DNA from: an uncultured Verrucomicrobiales bacterium
Lineage (GTDB): Bacteria > Verrucomicrobiota > Verrucomicrobiia > Verrucomicrobiales > Akkermansiaceae
Assembly (NCBI GenBank): GCA_937969125.1
Contig: CALBVA010000291.1
Coordinates: forward strand, 1-11,999
Length of the DNA stretch: 11,999 bases
Reading direction: 5' to 3'
Each line of letters begins with the position of its first letter. The first letter of the stretch is position 1. The notes beneath the pieces are model-generated. The model had not been told where the DNA came from, did not search any database, and saw nothing but the letters and a program-made list of their open reading frames with translations. Positions 8,430-11,999 of the stretch are shown here, piece by piece. The position numbers and the translations under genes were made by a program.

Positions 8430-9662
8430 ATGAAGTGGATCTCATTGGCCGTCATCGTGATCCTGGCGGTCGTGATCTTCCTGCGGGATGACGAGGTCAT
8501 TGAAAAAGACCGCCCGCTGCCAACTGCCGAGACCTCTGAGCGCGTAGTCAGCCGGAAAGTGCTGCGCGGGGTTGGTGCGGGATACGAGAAGTTGAGTGAC
8601 GAGGATCTATGGGAGGGGATTCTCGACGCGTGGGAAAAGCGCGGGAGTGATTCACGGCGGATCGCAATGCTCCTACGTGAACTTGGTAAACGCCATGGGG
8701 TAGAGGCTCTAGCGATGCTGGATGAGCTGGGGGCTCGGGAAGGCGGCGACGACTGGGGCCAGGCGCGGGCAGCTGTTTTCGGAGGGTGGGGGACCATTGA
8801 TCCCGCAGCGGCGGGGCGGGCCTTGTTGACAGATTTGGAGGTGACCGTTTTCCTCGATGGCAGGGTAATGCGCTACATCGGAACGCCGAAGAAATTCGCG
8901 GCCTACCAGCGGGTGGCGGTGGAGGTTTTTGAGAAGTGGGGGAGGGAAGATGAACTTGCGGCCGGGGCTGCATTGGAAGAACTGAAGATGCAGACCTATC
9001 CAGAGGTTCGTTTAGGGGCACTTGAGGGTCTGCATCGGGGGAATGGGCGGTTGATCGCTTTTGATCTGGCGAAGAGAGATCGGGAGGTGGGGTCGATTGT
9101 GAAATCAGATGTCGAATCTCCCGAAGCCAAGGTGGTGGAAAAAGAAGGCGGGGTAGAGGCAATCTTGAGAGAAATGAGAACTCCAGCTGACTGGCGGCAG
9201 ATCTTCCAAGGCGAGAGTTCCAGAGAAAAAGATCTGAGTGGAAAAGAGCTCTTTAATATTAGCGCGGCCCTTCAGGATCAGGGGCCGATTTTCCTACAGA
9301 ACTGGGCGGAAAGACAACCGGAAGAAGCCGCGAGACATTTAGGAGATGGAGAGAATTTCTCCCTAAAAGTTCGCTCGGAGATGGCTTTTCGAATCGCCCA
9401 ACAACAGCCTGACTACTCCGCGCTGGTCGGTTCCTTTCCAGTTGATGAGCGCGTCGACGTAATGCGCAGTCTTCTTCGGCTCTCCTCGGAATATCATGCA
9501 GAACAAGTATGGCCGGTGGATGCTGGAAGCGGGGACACTTGGACCGTCCCGGTGACCGAGCGGAGGGAACAGCTGGAAATCGCGATTCGCCAAGGCGGGT
9601 TCGATGACACGGTGAGGGAGCAATTGCTCCTCGAATTACAGGACCGAGTTTCGAGGGATTAG
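8430..9662 (+). CDS. N-terminally anchored helical W-x-DP repeat protein, unknown function
   Basis: I do not recognise a characterised family. The 410 residues begin with a membrane segment at about 4-18 (ISLAVIVILAVVIFL) immediately followed by a charged stretch, so this is a signal anchor or uncleaved signal with most of the protein probably outside the inner membrane. The rest is Glu/Arg/Ala-rich and predicted to be helical. It has degenerate copies of a W[GA]-x-x-[DQ]-[PE]-x-x-A-A-x-x-L unit: GGWGTIDPAAAGRAL at 118-132, EKWGREDELAAGAAL at 168-182 and QNWAERQPEEAARHL at 290-304. Similar W-A-x-x-DP-x-x-A units occur in many hypothetical verrucomicrobial proteins, where they suggest a helical-repeat scaffold. 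It probably shares a transcript with the cNMP-binding gene 21 bases upstream. Its TAG stop overlaps the TAA stop of lpxC-fabZ on the other strand. Confidence 0.75.
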   Translation: MKWISLAVIVILAVVIFLRDDEVIEKDRPLPTAETSERVVSRKVLRGVGAGYEKLSDEDLWEGILDAWEKRGSDSRRIAMLLRELGKRHGVEALAMLDELGAREGGDDWGQARAAVFGGWGTIDPAAAGRALLTDLEVTVFLDGRVMRYIGTPKKFAAYQRVAVEVFEKWGREDELAAGAALEELKMQTYPEVRLGALEGLHRGNGRLIAFDLAKRDREVGSIVKSDVESPEAKVVEKEGGVEAILREMRTPADWRQIFQGESSREKDLSGKELFNISAALQDQGPIFLQNWAERQPEEAARHLGDGENFSLKVRSEMAFRIAQQQPDYSALVGSFPVDERVDVMRSLLRLSSEYHAEQVWPVDAGSGDTWTVPVTERREQLEIAIRQGGFDDTVREQLLLELQDRVSRD

Positions 9663-10969
9663 CTCTCAACCACCGCGAACTTTAGCTCGGCACTCGAAAC
9701 GACCTCGCCGTTGACTGAGCAGGTCGCGATGGCTTGGCCAATGCTGCGACGGAAGCTGATGATCTCCGCATCGATGAAGAGGGTATCACCTGGGACGACG
9801 GGCTTACGGAATTTCACTTTATCGGCGCTGAGGAAGTAACCGATCTTCCCCTGATTATCCGGCATGCGCATGATGAGGACCGAGGCTGTTTGGGCCATGG
9901 CCTCGAGCTGCAGGACACCGGGCATCACAGGATGACCGGGGAAATGCCCCTGGAAGAATTCCTCGTTCATGGTGAGGTTCTTGATAGCGGTGCACTTCAT
10001 CTCTGAAGAGAAGCCGGTGACCCGATCAATCAGCAGGAAAGGATAACGGTGGGGGAGAATACGGAGGATGTCTTTGATATCGAGGACGGCCTCGGCCTCG
10101 GGGAGCTTGATGGGCGGGACCATCGCACGCATCGCGGCGTAATTCTTCTGGAGGGCTTTTGCGGCGAGAGTGTTCGGACCGTGGCCGGGTTTTACCGCGA
10201 TGACGTGGCCATTGAACTTCCGCCCGGAGAGCATGAGGTCGCCGATGAGATCGAGCGCCTTGTGACGGGCAAATTCGTTGTCAAAGCGCATCGGCTCCTT
10301 TGACATGATTTCCTCCCCGCGAACCACCACGGCATTTTCGAGTGATCCTCCTTTGATGAGACCCTTGTCGAGGAGCGGCTTGATATCTTCGTAAAAGGTA
10401 AAGGTGCGGGCGGGGGCGATTTCCTTTTCGTAAATCTCTGGGGTGACGACAGAGGAGAAATACTGCACGAAGCGACCGTCTTTCCCGACGTTTGTGACAG
10501 AGACGCGGAATTCCTTGGAGGGGACAATTGTGATAAGTGAGCCATCGCCGGTCTCGAGGTGGATGGGTTCACGAATCTCCCAGGTTTTCCGGGGCACCGA
10601 TTGCTCCTGAAGACCGGCTTTTTTAATGAGTTCCACATACGGCGCGGATGAGCCGTCACCGATCGGAGGCTCATTGGCATCCATCTCGACGAGGGCATTA
10701 TCCACGCCCATCCCCACAAGAGCCGAGAGCACATGCTCCACCGTGTGCACTCTCACCGAGCCCTCCGCAAGAGTGGTCGCTCGCTCGACGGTCTGCACTT
10801 TGGAAACATCAGCGTCAATGAACGGCTTGTCCGGGAGATCGACGCGGCGAAACTTAAACCCATGACCTTCGGGGGCCGGCTTAATCGTCAGCGTGACTTT
10901 TTCACCAGTGTGCAATGACGTGCCTTCGAGGGTGGCCTCGGACGCGAGAGTGTTCTCCATGTGCGACAT
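9659..10969 (-). CDS. lpxC-fabZ: Bifunctional UDP-3-O-acyl-N-acetylglucosamine deacetylase / 3-hydroxyacyl-ACP dehydratase (LpxC-FabZ fusion)
   Basis: A 436-residue fusion. Residues about 5-285 are LpxC, the committed zinc deacetylase of lipid A synthesis. Its visible parts are the zinc ligands His79 (HTVEH, with Glu78), His236 and Asp240 (FDNEFARHKALDLIGD), the loop EPPIGDGSSAPYV (100-112) and catalytic His263 (KPGHGPN). Residues about 297-436 are FabZ, which dehydrates 3-hydroxyacyl-ACP in fatty acid elongation. It shows ILPHRYPFLLIDRV (303-316), catalytic His346 in GHFPGHPVMPG and Glu356 in LQLEAMAQ. Both active sites look complete. The two enzymes compete for or share 3-hydroxyacyl-ACP, so fusion fixes their ratio. 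This fusion is known from Bacteroidetes and related phyla and fits the Verrucomicrobiota assignment. ATG 10969 is used; ATG 10960 is equally possible. Neither has a clear ribosome binding site. Confidence 0.96.
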   Translation of the reverse strand: MSHMENTLASEATLEGTSLHTGEKVTLTIKPAPEGHGFKFRRVDLPDKPFIDADVSKVQTVERATTLAEGSVRVHTVEHVLSALVGMGVDNALVEMDANEPPIGDGSSAPYVELIKKAGLQEQSVPRKTWEIREPIHLETGDGSLITIVPSKEFRVSVTNVGKDGRFVQYFSSVVTPEIYEKEIAPARTFTFYEDIKPLLDKGLIKGGSLENAVVVRGEEIMSKEPMRFDNEFARHKALDLIGDLMLSGRKFNGHVIAVKPGHGPNTLAAKALQKNYAAMRAMVPPIKLPEAEAVLDIKDILRILPHRYPFLLIDRVTGFSSEMKCTAIKNLTMNEEFFQGHFPGHPVMPGVLQLEAMAQTASVLIMRMPDNQGKIGYFLSADKVKFRKPVVPGDTLFIDAEIISFRRSIGQAIATCSVNGEVVSSAELKFAVVES

Positions 10970-11077
10970 GCGGCGGGTTTTAAGTGGTGGGCGGAGATTT
11001 AAAAGGGATTTATGCAGAGTCCTCCAATGCCACCTTTTTCGATGGTCTGGATCGGATGAACGTCGATACTCCAGCCC

Positions 11078-11833
11078 ATGGCGAAGCTCGAAACCTTGGT
11101 GGAATTTCTGGACGGGGAACTCAAAACCTCAGAAATCCCAGACTACCCCGGTGCTCACAATGGACTGCAGCTCCAGAGCCCCGGCCCGATCCAGAACGTG
11201 GCAAGTGCTGTCGATGCCAGCCTGCCGGTGATTGAGAAAGCGGTCGAGCAGGATGCGGATCTCCTGATCGTTCATCACGGCCTATTCTGGCAGGGCGTTC
11301 GAATGATGACCGGTGCCCAATATCAAAAATTCAAGCTGGCGATGGACCATGGCTTGGCGATCTACAGTTCCCATATCCCGCTCGATGTTCATCCCAAACT
11401 CGGGAACAATGTCCTCCTCTCCCGGGCTCTTGGCTTCAGTGACGGGACTCCATTCCTCGACTGGAAGGGGGTTCTCCTCGCGCGCAGATGTGACTTCGAT
11501 GGGACCGTCGGAGAGCTGGCGGATCGCGCTGAGGAACTCCTCGGCAGCCCGGTGAACTTACGTGGAGATCGAGACAGCCCTGCGGGCGCCGTTGGTATCA
11601 TCACCGGAGGGGCAGGCTCCGAGGTGGAAGCTGTGGCAGCTGCCGGTATCCAGACATTCGTGACCGGCGAGGGTCCTCACTGGAGTCACCCATTGGCTGA
11701 GGAATTGGGATTGAATGTCCTTTATGGTGGACACTATGCGACCGAGACCTTCGGAGTCCGAGCTTTAGGGGACTTATTAGCAGATCGTTTTAATCTCTCG
11801 CACATCATCTTAGATCATCCCACCGGTCTTTAA
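11078..11833 (+). CDS. NIF3 / YbgI / DUF34-family dinuclear metal-binding protein
   Basis: A 251-residue protein matching the short bacterial form of the family, without the inserted PII-like domain of YqfO-type members. The metal ligands are readable as His66-His67 (DLLIVHHGLF), Asp103 (SSHIPLDVHP), and His219 and Glu223 (YGGHYATETFG), in the order and spacing known from E. coli YbgI. Other family marks are DNGL-like AHNGLQ (26-31) and GITGGAG-like IITGGAGSEV (175-184). The family occurs in all domains of life. Roles as a metal-dependent hydrolase such as GTP cyclohydrolase I type 2, or as a metal chaperone, have been proposed without consensus, so no reaction is assigned here. ATG 11078 fits the family start. 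The gene diverges from lpxC-fabZ with 108 bases between start codons. No hairpin terminator follows it. Confidence 0.93.
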   Translation: MAKLETLVEFLDGELKTSEIPDYPGAHNGLQLQSPGPIQNVASAVDASLPVIEKAVEQDADLLIVHHGLFWQGVRMMTGAQYQKFKLAMDHGLAIYSSHIPLDVHPKLGNNVLLSRALGFSDGTPFLDWKGVLLARRCDFDGTVGELADRAEELLGSPVNLRGDRDSPAGAVGIITGGAGSEVEAVAAAGIQTFVTGEGPHWSHPLAEELGLNVLYGGHYATETFGVRALGDLLADRFNLSHIILDHPTGL

Positions 11834-11964
11834 AGCACTGGGTTTGGGGCTGCTGGGTATGATGCTCCTTCTGTTCACTGTGACTCTCTCGAATGATAAG
11901 AATAACCGTAGTAAAAAAAACCTTGCGGTATTTGACTCAGGAAGGTAACTCTTCAAACAGCGAC

Positions 11965-11999
11965 GCGGGTATAGCTTAATGGTAAAGCTCCAGCCTTCC
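11965..11999 (+). tRNA. tRNA-Gly(UCC), 5' half only (cut by the window edge)
   Basis: The acceptor strand GCGGGTA starts at 11965. T8 and A9, a D-arm (GCTT paired with AAGC around a loop with GG), T26, the 5' anticodon-stem strand CCAGC and C32-T33 all line up with standard tRNA numbering when position 17 is absent. The last three bases are TCC at 34-36, the anticodon for glycine GGA/GGG codons. The sequence matches the familiar bacterial tRNA-Gly start (GCGGGTATAG-TTAATGGTA). The 3' half lies beyond the window. It begins 131 bases after the NIF3-family stop codon. Confidence 0.93.

Noticed and set aside
8548..9162. Minus-strand 204-codon open frame, Pro/Ser/Arg-rich
   Set aside because: Low-complexity composition typical of an antisense shadow of the Glu/Arg/Ala-rich gene on the plus strand.
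11923..11951. TTGCGG with TAACTC 17 bases later as a promoter for tRNA-Gly
   Set aside because: Spacing to the tRNA is suitable, but the -10 element matches the consensus at only two of six positions.

Overview
The window looks like a chromosomal segment from a member of the Verrucomicrobiota, with GC in the mid-50s by eye. This is an inference from four things: a fused LpxC-FabZ lipid A/fatty acid enzyme, a secreted protein with a C-terminal VPEP sorting tail (PEP-CTERM), secreted proteins with Asp-rich thrombospondin type 3 calcium-binding repeats and LamG-like domains, and few Shine-Dalgarno sites. Lipid A synthesis implies a Gram-negative envelope. No phage genes, transposase, CRISPR array or rRNA are visible.

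Layout. Positions 1-1442 (minus) hold the first 480 codons of a large secreted LamG/cadherin-like/type 3 repeat protein that runs off the left edge. Positions 1678-2280 (minus) encode an MnmM/YtqB-type SAM methyltransferase. About 700 bases without an intact gene follow (2281-2982). They contain a strong GNRA-loop hairpin terminator and a decayed 198-bp copy of the inside of pckA. Next come two plus-strand genes, a secreted trypsin-fold serine peptidase (2983-4224) and a single-pass membrane protein of unknown function (4246-5229). A leishmanolysin-like zinc metallopeptidase with a PEP-CTERM tail (5248-6132, minus) converges on them.

The right half is mostly housekeeping. It has ATP-type PEP carboxykinase (pckA, minus), then divergently a stand-alone cyclic-nucleotide-binding protein followed closely by an N-terminally anchored W-x-DP repeat protein of unknown function (plus). 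The fused lpxC-fabZ gene (minus) converges on that pair with overlapping stop codons. A NIF3-family dinuclear-metal protein (plus) diverges from lpxC-fabZ. The window ends inside a tRNA-Gly(UCC), exactly after the anticodon.

Themes. 2983-6132 is a small island of envelope or secreted proteins, with two peptidases of unrelated fold around a membrane protein. The most informative unusual object is the pckA relic. It aligns to the intact pckA 3.6 kb away with no gaps at about 80% identity by hand count, carries four in-frame stops, and sits directly upstream of a terminator in its own reading direction. I do not see a convincing new defence or mobile system; the unknown membrane protein and the W-x-DP protein are the main genes without a function.
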